Assembly (NCBI GenBank): GCA_027451525.1
Contig: DAIDJF010000034.1
Coordinates: 1-59,487 of the forward strand
Length of the DNA stretch: 59,487 bases
Reading direction: 5' to 3'
From: Ktedonobacterales bacterium
GTDB lineage: Bacteria; Chloroflexota; Ktedonobacteria; Ktedonobacterales; Ktedonobacteraceae
The notes under the pieces were generated by a model. It did no database searches. It was not told the DNA's origin and saw nothing but the letters and a program-made list of their open reading frames with translations. Shown piece by piece: positions 1 to 7,589 of the stretch. The position numbers and the translations under genes are program-made. Numbering within the stretch: the first letter of the stretch is position 1; the number at the start of each line of letters is the position of its first letter.

Positions 1-145
1 CGCAAGGGTCGCCCCTACAATGAGACGATGCGTGTTTTCCCCGTCATCATTGTAGGGGCGAGGCTTGCGGTCGCCCTGCCAAACCCAACCAATTCTCCCT
101 ATTTAAACGGTATGGGCCCTTGTGGTCGCCCGTCGTGCTGCCTCC
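1..145. repeat. Palindromic GC-rich repeat, copy 1 (cut by window edge)
   Basis: Two inverted arms are visible: the left at 1-23 and the right starting at 47, both built on the word TCATTGTAGGGGCGA or its complement. They flank a loop of about 23 bases. A further conserved tail (79-140, including CCCTATTTAAACGGTAT) is shared almost base for base with the copy near 14.6 kb, which lies in the opposite orientation. No open frame here looks coding. It resembles a REP/MITE-like element; no transposase is linked to it. Confidence 0.75.
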
Positions 146-416
146 AATGCCCTCTTCACCAAAAAACCTACCTGTGTAAGCCTTTGCCCTCGCCCTGCTC
201 CCCACCACGGGTATTGCGACATTTCGGGTGCGATACTAGATCCTCTATGGCCCAAACGGCTTCCCACATTCATTTGTTAACATCCATGATCGCGTCCGCC
301 GCGCCTACGCAATCCATCTGCGCCTGCCTGTTTTGACAGTATCCTATGCCTAAGGAAGACTTGTCAAGCTCGCTCTCTCTTGTGCTACAGCAGATGAAAT
401 GGGCGCACAAACATGA
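146..416. other. Gene-free stretch
   Basis: Nothing supportable as a gene. The first part still resembles the tail of the neighbouring repeat (a segment around 165-200 recurs near 54.11 kb). The rest has no recognisable structure. Confidence 0.5.
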
Positions 417-1104
417 TTATTCCTGCGTTATGGGTTGCAACCACTCGTCCGCTGAGACGCTGCTGGCGAGTTGCTCTACCAGTTTGACCGTCTCAAGACT
501 GACGCTGATGACGCGGGCCACGAGGCGCACGATATATTGCTCGTCGTCGGCGCGGTTGGGATCGCTGACAATCCCGCTGCGCTTATCCTCGCTGACCTGA
601 TACTGGTCGATGACCCACTCCAGGGCCGAGCGGTTGCCCAGGCGATAGTTATAGCACGCTTGCGGAATGCCTTCCAGGCGCAGCCACGCGTTGACCTGCA
701 AGGCCTCCTTGCCTGGGGAGAGCTTCATCTTCTCGACGCGCCACGTAATCGGCTGGTTGGGCTGCTCGACCCACGTTAGCGGATATTGCGGCGCATCCTC
801 GTAGTTCAGGTGCAGTTCCATCAATGCCTTGCCGATACGCACGCAGGTCGCGAACGCCTCCACGCTGCTGAGCAGGGGCAGACGCGGCAAGTCGCGCTTG
901 AGGTTCTCGGCATAGCGTTCGCGATACGCTGGGCAGCGTCTGTTCAGGGATGAGCGTCCAACCGACGCTTTGTGAGAAGAGCGCGAGGATATTCTGAAAG
1001 GCGGAGCGCACGGCGGTCTCGTGTGTGACCTTTTTTGCCTGATAGGCCGCGAGGTCTTTATAATACTGCTCGACCGCCTTGCGCTGTGTCGCCGTCAACA
1101 ACAT
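417..1104 (-). pseudogene. Remnant of a type ISP-like restriction-modification gene
   Basis: Two overlapping frames carry the two ends of one large protein. The frame starting at 1104 gives an N-terminal helical segment (YYKDLAAYQAKKVTHETAVR) typical of the start of single-chain restriction-modification enzymes. The second frame (to 417) gives the characteristic C-terminus with LRLEGIPQACYNYRLGNRSA, then WVIDQYQV and DDEQYIVRLV. They join near 930-950, where the first frame runs out of homology (LIPEQTLP) and the second picks up (RERYAENLKRDLPRLPLL). The nuclease, helicase and methylase core, expected to be many hundreds of residues, is absent. This is therefore an internally deleted and frameshifted relic. 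Family recognition is from memory of motifs; confidence in the decay is high, in the exact subfamily moderate. Confidence 0.7.
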
Positions 1105-1257
1105 AAAGCCAACACCTCTTCATACATAATATAGAGCATATTACCACATCTGCGCAGAAAGTGTGCGACGTATTTTCCGTTAGGCTCTATGGCGGATGCG
1201 ACCAGCTTTCAGGCACTGTCACCAGACAATAAAATGCGCTTTACGCACAGTATGATC

Positions 1258-1287
1258 TTGCGACTGGTGGGGATTCTCTGCTATACT
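1258..1287 (+). promoter_or_regulatory. Sigma70-type promoter of scpB
   Basis: TTGCGA (1258-1263), an 18-base spacer and TATACT (1282-1287). Transcription would start near 1294-1297, almost on the ATG at 1297, which suggests a leaderless or nearly leaderless mRNA and excludes the upstream in-frame ATG at 1189. Confidence 0.55.
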
Positions 1288-1296
1288 GGCGACACA

Positions 1297-1938
1297 ATGG
1301 AACACAACGGATTGCAAGCACACACTCAATCATCACCAACGCTTCATGCCACCATGCAAACAAGCGAGCAGCAGCAGGCAGCAGCCATTGAGAGCCTGCT
1401 CTTCGTCTCTGGGCGTCCGCTGACATGTGCCGAGCTGCGCAAGCTGTTAGGATGCGATGAAAGTGCTCTGGAACGCGCGCTGGCTCGTCTTGAACAAGAC
1501 TTAGGTGTGGCACAGCGCGGCATCCGTCTGCAAATACTGGGTGAGCAGGTGCAACTGGTCACGGCCCCAGAATATGCGCACTATGTCGCGGCCTTGCTAG
1601 GCTTGCCAATGACCGCCAAATTGACGACAGCGGCACTGGAGACGCTGGCCGTGATCTCTTACCGCCAGCCAATCACACGCAGCCAGATTGAGGCAATTCG
1701 CGGCGTAAACAGTGATCGCGCCCTTGCTAGCCTGCTCCAGCACGGTCTGGTCGCAGAAGTAGGCCGCGCCCAGACGGTGGGACGCCCGGCCCTCTTCGCT
1801 ACTACAGCCGAATTTCTACAATTGTTTGGCCTCACGCGCCTGGAACAATTGCCACATGTCACGCCGCCAGCAAGTATGAGCGAGGCGCAATGTGTCACTA
1901 TCGACCAGCACGAGCAAGACGCGGAACGGAGAGTATAG
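1297..1938 (+). CDS. scpB: Segregation and condensation protein B
   Basis: ScpB is the winged-helix partner that dimerises and binds the ScpA kleisin in the bacterial SMC condensin complex, acting on the nucleoid in chromosome compaction and segregation. The 213-residue product (from 1297) shows the family core: AIESLLFVSGRPLTCAEL, then LETLAVISYRQPITRSQIE, IRGVNSD and a VGRPALFATTAEFLQLFGL end. Length is normal. The start is chosen because a promoter lies directly before it; an ATG at 1354 is an alternative. Unusually, scpA is not the upstream neighbour: a decayed restriction gene is. The nfo gene follows after one base, so the two are probably co-transcribed. Confidence 0.92.
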   Translation: MEHNGLQAHTQSSPTLHATMQTSEQQQAAAIESLLFVSGRPLTCAELRKLLGCDESALERALARLEQDLGVAQRGIRLQILGEQVQLVTAPEYAHYVAALLGLPMTAKLTTAALETLAVISYRQPITRSQIEAIRGVNSDRALASLLQHGLVAEVGRAQTVGRPALFATTAEFLQLFGLTRLEQLPHVTPPASMSEAQCVTIDQHEQDAERRV

Positions 1939-1939
1939 C

Positions 1940-2845
1940 ATGACAGTAACAGAGAAAATGCGCCTGGGACGCCATATGCCCACAGGTTCGCAGATGGTGA
2001 AGGCAGCGGAGATTGCCCACGAACTTGGTTGCGAGGCCATCCAAATCTTTGCTAGCAATCCAACAGGGTGGAAACCTCCCGAACATGGCGTTGAGGAGTG
2101 TACAGCCTTCGCCCACGCCACGCATCAACTTGGCATCACACCGATTGTGCTGCACGCACCCTACCTTATCAATCTGGCCTCGCCCGACGCGCAGAATTGG
2201 GAGAAGTCGATCTTGTTGCTCACGCGCACGCTACAACAAGCCGCCATGCTTGAGGCTCGCTATGTCGTCTTTCACACGGGGAGCCATCGTGGGGCGGGCT
2301 TAGAGGCTGGCATAGCGCGTATCGTGCAGGCTCTCACGCAGATATTGGCGGAGACGCCGCAGACAGTGATGCCGCTGTTAGAGAACGGCGTGGGAGCGGG
2401 CCACGCGCTCGGCGACAAGTTTGAACATCTCGCCGCGATCATCGAGCAATTGCCAGCGGAGGATCAGCAGCGCGTCGGCGTCTGCCTGGATACCGCGCAC
2501 CTGTGGGGAGCAGGCCATGATCTCACAACCGCCGAGTCAACGCGCCATGTTGTTGATTGCTTCGATACTATCGTAGGAGCTACGCGCCTCAAAGTGTTGC
2601 ACGTCAACGATACAGCCGTTGCTCTGGGCAGCCATCGCGATGTGCACGCGCGCCTGGGCGAAGGCATCATCAGTATGGAAGGGCTGCATACCTTACTGAC
2701 AGACCCACGCCTGACCCACGTCACGGCCCTGCTCGAAACGCCCATCCAGACTGACGAGCAGGGCAAAGAAGACTGGGAACACGATAAACGCCATTTCGAG
2801 CGTTTTCAGGCTCTTGCTACGGTCGCTACGCAATCGTCAATGTAA
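1940..2845 (+). CDS. nfo: Deoxyribonuclease IV (AP endonuclease)
   Basis: Endonuclease IV cuts DNA 5' to abasic sites and removes 3'-blocking groups in base-excision repair, using three zinc ions in a TIM barrel. The 301-residue product has the family order: RLGRHMPTG, IQIFASNPTGW, a central VVFHTGSHRG, LLENGVGAG, VGVCLDTAHLWGAGHDL and LHVNDTAVALGSHRDVHARLGEG near the C-terminus. These are the zinc-ligand His, Glu and Asp blocks. The start at 1940 is one base after the scpB stop, with GGAGAG about 10 bases upstream, so translation is likely coupled. Its last 20 bases overlap the end of the convergent BACON-repeat gene. Confidence 0.95.
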   Translation: MTVTEKMRLGRHMPTGSQMVKAAEIAHELGCEAIQIFASNPTGWKPPEHGVEECTAFAHATHQLGITPIVLHAPYLINLASPDAQNWEKSILLLTRTLQQAAMLEARYVVFHTGSHRGAGLEAGIARIVQALTQILAETPQTVMPLLENGVGAGHALGDKFEHLAAIIEQLPAEDQQRVGVCLDTAHLWGAGHDLTTAESTRHVVDCFDTIVGATRLKVLHVNDTAVALGSHRDVHARLGEGIISMEGLHTLLTDPRLTHVTALLETPIQTDEQGKEDWEHDKRHFERFQALATVATQSSM

Positions 2846-5800
2846 TCGTAATCGTCGTCGCGCTGCCAGCCGAGGGCGTAATCACCACCGTCGCGCTATA
2901 TTTCCCTGCTGTCAGTCCGGTCGTGTTGACGTTGAACGTGACGTTAGAGGTTGCGCCGGAGGCATCCGTGCCGCTGGTCGGCGTCACCGTCAGCCAGGAG
3001 GCCGAGGGCGTGCCGACCGTCCAACTCAGGCCATCACCGCCAGTATTCGTCACGACAATCGCTTGCGCGGCAGGATTATTCCCGACAGTCGCGTTAAAGG
3101 TCAGACTCGTCGTGCTCAACTGCATCGCGGGTGGCGTAATCACAATCGTAATCGGCACATTGATCGGACTTCCCGCGACAGGCTTGCCCGTGACAGGATC
3201 AAGCGCACTCACATTCACGCTCGTGTTATATGTCGAGCCACCAGCCAATCCGCTGGCATTGACGACGACAGTTACCGTCACATTCGCGCCACCAGCCAAA
3301 TTTGTGCCAGAGGCAGCAGAGAGCGAGACAAACGATGGCGCGCCCGAAGCAAGAGCCGCCGTCCAATTCAAGGCCGCGCCGCCACTATTCGAGACAGTCA
3401 GCGGCGTTGACGATGTGCCAGTCGTCGCGTTGATCGTCAGCGAGGCGGGAGCCACCGTCAATGCTGGTGCCGCCCCGACCGTCAGCGTAATTGCCACCGT
3501 CTGCGGACTGCCCCCGATAGCCACGCCGCCACTTGTCGCCGCGACTGAAACGGTTGCGTTATACGTTCCCGCCACCAATGCTGCCGAAGTGACGGTAGCA
3601 GTAAAGGTTGCCGTAGTACCAGCGGGTAATGTTGCCGCGTTCGGAGTCATTGCCAGCCAGCCAGTGCCGGAGTTGAGCGTCACCGTTGGCGTCAGCACCA
3701 CATTGCCAGTGCAGGAACCAGTCGTGCCAATGGTAAAAGTCTGTGTCGCTGGATTCGTGCCAGCCTCGGCAGAGAACGTCAGTTGCGCCGTTGATGCGGC
3801 CTGAAGAGCGCAGGCTGGTTGCACAGTCAGCGTCACAGGGATGGCTTGCGGCGTCCCTACAGGCAGTTTCGTGACGCTATCGGTTGCGGCAACAGTCACC
3901 GTGCCCGTGTAGGTTCCCGCCGCGAGACCTGTCAGCGTAACACCCACGCTCGTTGTTGCGTTCGTGGCAACAGTCACCGTACCTGTAGCGGGTGTAGCCG
4001 TTAACCACGTGCCGCCAGCGGGTGTCGTACTGACTGTTGCCGTCCAGTTCAGGGTATTCGCGCATGTACTACTGGCGGCAATCGTCAGGGGTTGCGCAGT
4101 TGGGGCCGTTTGCCCGACGCTGCTCGTGAAGGTCAACGAGGCTGGCGTTACTGTCGCCACACACGCCGCTTGTAGTGTGAAGGTCACAGGGATGCTCTGC
4201 GGACTGCCACCCACGGCCTTACCAGCGGCATCCGTTGCCGTCACAGTAATGGTTCCCGTGTAAGTTCCCGCGACCAGCGTGGCAAGCGGCGTGACAGTGA
4301 CGCTTACTGGTGCGGCTTTATTCGCGGCCAGCGTTCCCGTCGCGGGTGTTAGCGTCAGCCAGTTCCCGCCCACGGTTGTCACGGCGGCGGCCTGCCATGT
4401 CAAGGGGCCACCACCCGCGTTCGTCACCGTCAAGACCTGCGCCACGGGGGCGGGTTGCCCAATCGTGCCTGTAAAGGTCAGACTCGTGGGAGCCGTTGCC
4501 AGTTGGGCGGGAATAACTTGTGTCGCCTGCTGCACAGTCAAAGAGACAGGCAGCGTCTGTGTCCCCGTCACGGAGCTAAAGGTAAGCGCACCGTTATAGG
4601 TTCCCGCCCCCAGACCCGCCGTGTTGACACTGACCGCAGGCGTCGAGGGAGCAGTCCCGCTCGTCGCGCTGATCAAAAGCCAGTTGGCATTACTACTGGC
4701 ACTCCACTGGATAGCCGAGGAGCAGCTTTGTGACAGACCCACGCTAATTGTCTTGGCAGGTGGTGAAGGCTGTTGCGCCACCCCGCTAAAGGTGAGGCCG
4801 CCGGGAGCAATCTGTATAGCACACTGTGGCAGAATCGTGACGCTCACATAGATATTCTGCGGACTCCCTTGCACGGGATTGTCACCCTGCCCGTTGAGCG
4901 TAATGACGCCGTTATAGGTTCCAGGTAATAGCGTACTGATATCAACATTGACCGCGACATCCTGACTGGCATTGCTAGCCACCGAGCCAGTCTGGGGGGT
5001 AAACGAGAGCCAGTTGGAACTGCTACTCGCGCTCCATTGCAAAGGCATGGCTCCAGGGTTATTGATCGTAAAGCTCTGCGCGGCTGGCGCACCACCGCCA
5101 TCGGTCGCCGTGAAGTTGAGGGCAATCGGCGTCGCCTCTAAGACCGCCTCGTGGTTGAGTTGAAGCGGTAAAACGCGCATCGTAATGGGAATAATGCTAT
5201 CACCAGCGTTTGAAGCCAACATCAGACTGGTATGATAATCACCCGCCTTCAAGCCAAAGCGATTAGCCGCCACCGTGATTTGGGCACGCTGAGCATTAGA
5301 GAATGTACCTTTGATGGGCGTCACTTGTAGCCAGGATTGCGTCACGCTGGCTTGCCAGGAGATTTGACCACCGCCGAGGTTGTTCAGAGTAACGATCTGC
5401 GTGCTATTCGTGGCTTGATCGCCCGCGCCAAGATCAATCGCAGTCGGCTCAATTTGCAGGTGCGCGGGTCGTAACGAAACATCTTTCCCGGTTACGGTTA
5501 CTGGGAACTGCGCGATCTTATGTTTGAGCGCATCTTCTGCATTGATGACATGCTGACCTGCACCCCAATCAGGCGTCACAGTGACAGTATCGGTAAAATT
5601 CCCCTGGGTGTCGGTGGAAATAATCGAAAGGCCCCCCGTATCAAGCAAGGGAATCGCACTATCGCGCGTCAGGCCAATTCGCCCGTGGGGACTAAAATTG
5701 CTGCCACGCAGCGTCATCGTTGCGCCAATTGCCAGCGTTGCAGGCGTAACCTGTAGGCTCATTTCATGCGCATCGGGCGCGTTTATCAGGCTGCGGCCCC

Positions 5801-6470
5801 AGGTTACAAAGATGCCAAAGACGCCTCCCAGCACAAGCATAAACATCACGAGCATACTCACCCAGAAAAAAAGGCTCGGTGGCGGGCGTCTCTGTTTCTG
5901 CATACGCACCGGTAGGGACGACGTAGGTGGACGCACCGGAAACGCAACAGGCTCGATAAGAGCACGGGGACGCTCTGGCTCGACATCCTTATGCCATGTC
6001 ACCTGTTGACGCTCCCTGAGAAAGGCACTCGTAGTCCCACTTTCATGCTGCTCTTCCTCTGCTGGGAATGCGGGCAGCGTCTGCGAAACAGGGGTCGGGA
6101 GAGAGGCCATAAAGCGGTCTTTGCGGCCCGCGCGCGTATTAATTGTTGCAGGACGGCTTGTGCGGTTTACGGGCTGAGTTGTATCCCCAACCAACCCACC
6201 GAGGGGATAGAAATGCGGAATTTTCAGGCTGGCGGGGCGGCGGCTTCCTTGCAACTCATTATTTATAAGCGGTGAAGATGCAGGTGTAGTATCAGCAGGT
6301 GGGTTCGCGGCGAGTGTTTCAGGACTGCCATGCCCCGCTGCGCTTAACAATGTTTTTTGCGTTTCATATGCATTGTCGCGGCCAGAGGAGAGAGCGGTTC
6401 CACAACGTGCGCAATAGCAAGCTCCATCCTCCAGGGCCGCATGACATGCAGGGCAATATAAAGCTTCCAT
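2826..6470 (-). CDS. Zinc-ribbon, single-pass membrane protein with eight BACON-type repeats
   Basis: A 1214-residue protein. Visible in order: a short zinc ribbon (C6-x2-C9 and C20-x2-C23); a low-complexity, probably cytoplasmic linker to about residue 190; one hydrophobic segment (LFFWVSMLVMFMLVLGGVFG); an IPT/TIG-like domain (MTLRGSNFSPHGRIGL); then about eight beta-sandwich repeats of 80-110 residues following the BACON pattern (LTFTATVG, then LTVTNTGGGPLTWTA, WLTVTPATGT and AGTYTGTVTV). The repeats are rich in Thr, Ala and Val and end directly at the C-terminus, with no catalytic domain or sorting signal. The start at 6470 has GGGGGAAG just upstream; an ATG at 6506 is in frame. It probably displays an adhesion or ligand-binding stalk outside the cell, with the zinc ribbon inside. 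Function is inferred. Confidence 0.8.
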   Translation of the reverse strand: MEALYCPACHAALEDGACYCARCGTALSSGRDNAYETQKTLLSAAGHGSPETLAANPPADTTPASSPLINNELQGSRRPASLKIPHFYPLGGLVGDTTQPVNRTSRPATINTRAGRKDRFMASLPTPVSQTLPAFPAEEEQHESGTTSAFLRERQQVTWHKDVEPERPRALIEPVAFPVRPPTSSLPVRMQKQRRPPPSLFFWVSMLVMFMLVLGGVFGIFVTWGRSLINAPDAHEMSLQVTPATLAIGATMTLRGSNFSPHGRIGLTRDSAIPLLDTGGLSIISTDTQGNFTDTVTVTPDWGAGQHVINAEDALKHKIAQFPVTVTGKDVSLRPAHLQIEPTAIDLGAGDQATNSTQIVTLNNLGGGQISWQASVTQSWLQVTPIKGTFSNAQRAQITVAANRFGLKAGDYHTSLMLASNAGDSIIPITMRVLPLQLNHEAVLEATPIALNFTATDGGGAPAAQSFTINNPGAMPLQWSASSSSNWLSFTPQTGSVASNASQDVAVNVDISTLLPGTYNGVITLNGQGDNPVQGSPQNIYVSVTILPQCAIQIAPGGLTFSGVAQQPSPPAKTISVGLSQSCSSAIQWSASSNANWLLISATSGTAPSTPAVSVNTAGLGAGTYNGALTFSSVTGTQTLPVSLTVQQATQVIPAQLATAPTSLTFTGTIGQPAPVAQVLTVTNAGGGPLTWQAAAVTTVGGNWLTLTPATGTLAANKAAPVSVTVTPLATLVAGTYTGTITVTATDAAGKAVGGSPQSIPVTFTLQAACVATVTPASLTFTSSVGQTAPTAQPLTIAASSTCANTLNWTATVSTTPAGGTWLTATPATGTVTVATNATTSVGVTLTGLAAGTYTGTVTVAATDSVTKLPVGTPQAIPVTLTVQPACALQAASTAQLTFSAEAGTNPATQTFTIGTTGSCTGNVVLTPTVTLNSGTGWLAMTPNAATLPAGTTATFTATVTSAALVAGTYNATVSVAATSGGVAIGGSPQTVAITLTVGAAPALTVAPASLTINATTGTSSTPLTVSNSGGAALNWTAALASGAPSFVSLSAASGTNLAGGANVTVTVVVNASGLAGGSTYNTSVNVSALDPVTGKPVAGSPINVPITIVITPPAMQLSTTSLTFNATVGNNPAAQAIVVTNTGGDGLSWTVGTPSASWLTVTPTSGTDASGATSNVTFNVNTTGLTAGKYSATVVITPSAGSATTITITLTIA

Positions 6471-6617
6471 TAGCGGCTTCCCCCATTGCCTCATAAAATC
6501 AGTCAACTATTTCTTACAAGCATTCATAAAATCCATTTTATACAAGCACTATACGCAAGAAATCAGAGACTGTCAATATTTAACACGCCGCTTCTCTCAC
6601 TTTTTATGACACGTCGC

Positions 6618-7016
6618 TTAGCTAGCCAGCAGATGCTCAATAGTTTGTAAAAAGTCATCTAGATCTATCGGTTTTAGCATGCCGACGATCGAACGCTGTT
6701 CCAACTCCTGCCGGGGCAGGCGGGCACTAATCATCATCGCGGGAATGTCTTCCATCCCCCTTGTTGTATGAATTTGATCGTATAATTCAATACCATTCAT
6801 ATAAGGAAGTTGATAATCAAGAATGAGTAAATTTGGTTTAACGCCGGAAATTGTTTTTAGAGCCTCCTTACTATCATTCACCAAAATGACAAGATATGAA
6901 GTTTCTTGAGTGATTGCTTGTACAAAAACTTCCCCGATATTCTCATCATCTTCAACCAACAAAATTGTTTTTACTGTAGACTGCTCGGCATCTTTAACAT
7001 CTTGTTCTTGCGACAT
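6618..7016 (-). CDS. Single-domain response regulator
   Basis: A 132-residue CheY-like receiver. It has the acidic pair in LLVEDDE, the phospho-acceptor Asp in LLILDYQLPYMNG, and the conserved Lys in MLKPIDLDDF. There is no output domain, so it would act by protein contact or as a phosphorelay intermediate. It lies 190 bases downstream of the second regulator and its kinase on the same strand, which suggests it belongs to that signalling group. Confidence 0.88.
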   Translation of the reverse strand: MSQEQDVKDAEQSTVKTILLVEDDENIGEVFVQAITQETSYLVILVNDSKEALKTISGVKPNLLILDYQLPYMNGIELYDQIHTTRGMEDIPAMMISARLPRQELEQRSIVGMLKPIDLDDFLQTIEHLLAS

Positions 7017-7205
7017 TATTTCTCTCCGCTAATCGCTAACATACTATTTCGGCAGAGTTTTTCGGCGAACAGCGAAATAGCCATAGATAACTATACCATG
7101 TTTCTCACACAAAACATAGAGCATAATCCCTGCATTTTCTTTAATTACTACAAATTCTCATACATACGAAGGATTCACGCAAAATACTATCTCTCAATAG
7201 ATGAG

Positions 7206-7589
7206 CTATAATGGATAATACTGCTGCATTATGCGCAGAACATCATCTACCGTAAAAGGCTTGGAGAGGTCCGCATCGACCGCGAGCAGATGTTCCGCGC
7301 TCAAGCGGTGAATCGCGCTCATCAAAATCACAGTATGCTGCTGGCGCAATTTGGGATGCGCCAGCAGCTGTTGACAAAAGGCATAGCCATCCATAACAGG
7401 CATCATCATATCGAGGAAAATAAGATAGTGTTCCTGGCTAGCAAGGCGAGCCAGAGCCTCACGCCCATTGCGGGCCGTTTGCACCTGATAGCCCTCGATC
7501 TCGAGCAGGTCTACCATCATATCACGAATCAATGGATCATCATCTACCACGAGCACAGCAGTATGGGAGATATTACGGGTATATGTCAT
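7206..7589 (-). CDS. Single-domain response regulator paired with the upstream kinase
   Basis: A 127-residue receiver domain: acidic pocket VLVVDDDPLIRD, phospho-Asp in LIFLDMMMPVMDG, switch Ser in ILMSAIH, and Lys in DLSKPFTVDD. No DNA-binding domain. The start at 7589 overlaps the last 17 bases of the kinase gene, so the two are translationally coupled and almost certainly cognate. ATGs at 7607 and 7685 are in frame but lie deeper in the kinase gene. Confidence 0.87.
   Translation of the reverse strand: MTYTRNISHTAVLVVDDDPLIRDMMVDLLEIEGYQVQTARNGREALARLASQEHYLIFLDMMMPVMDGYAFCQQLLAHPKLRQQHTVILMSAIHRLSAEHLLAVDADLSKPFTVDDVLRIMQQYYPL

Noticed and set aside
28..600. Short plus-strand open frames at the left edge
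   Set aside because: They read through the palindromic repeat or the antisense of the restriction-gene relic; composition is not protein-like and no ribosome site precedes them.
2923..5163. Long plus-strand open frames opposite the BACON gene
   Set aside because: Their Val/Ala/Thr-rich pattern is the antisense image of the repeats; the minus-strand frame has the domain structure.
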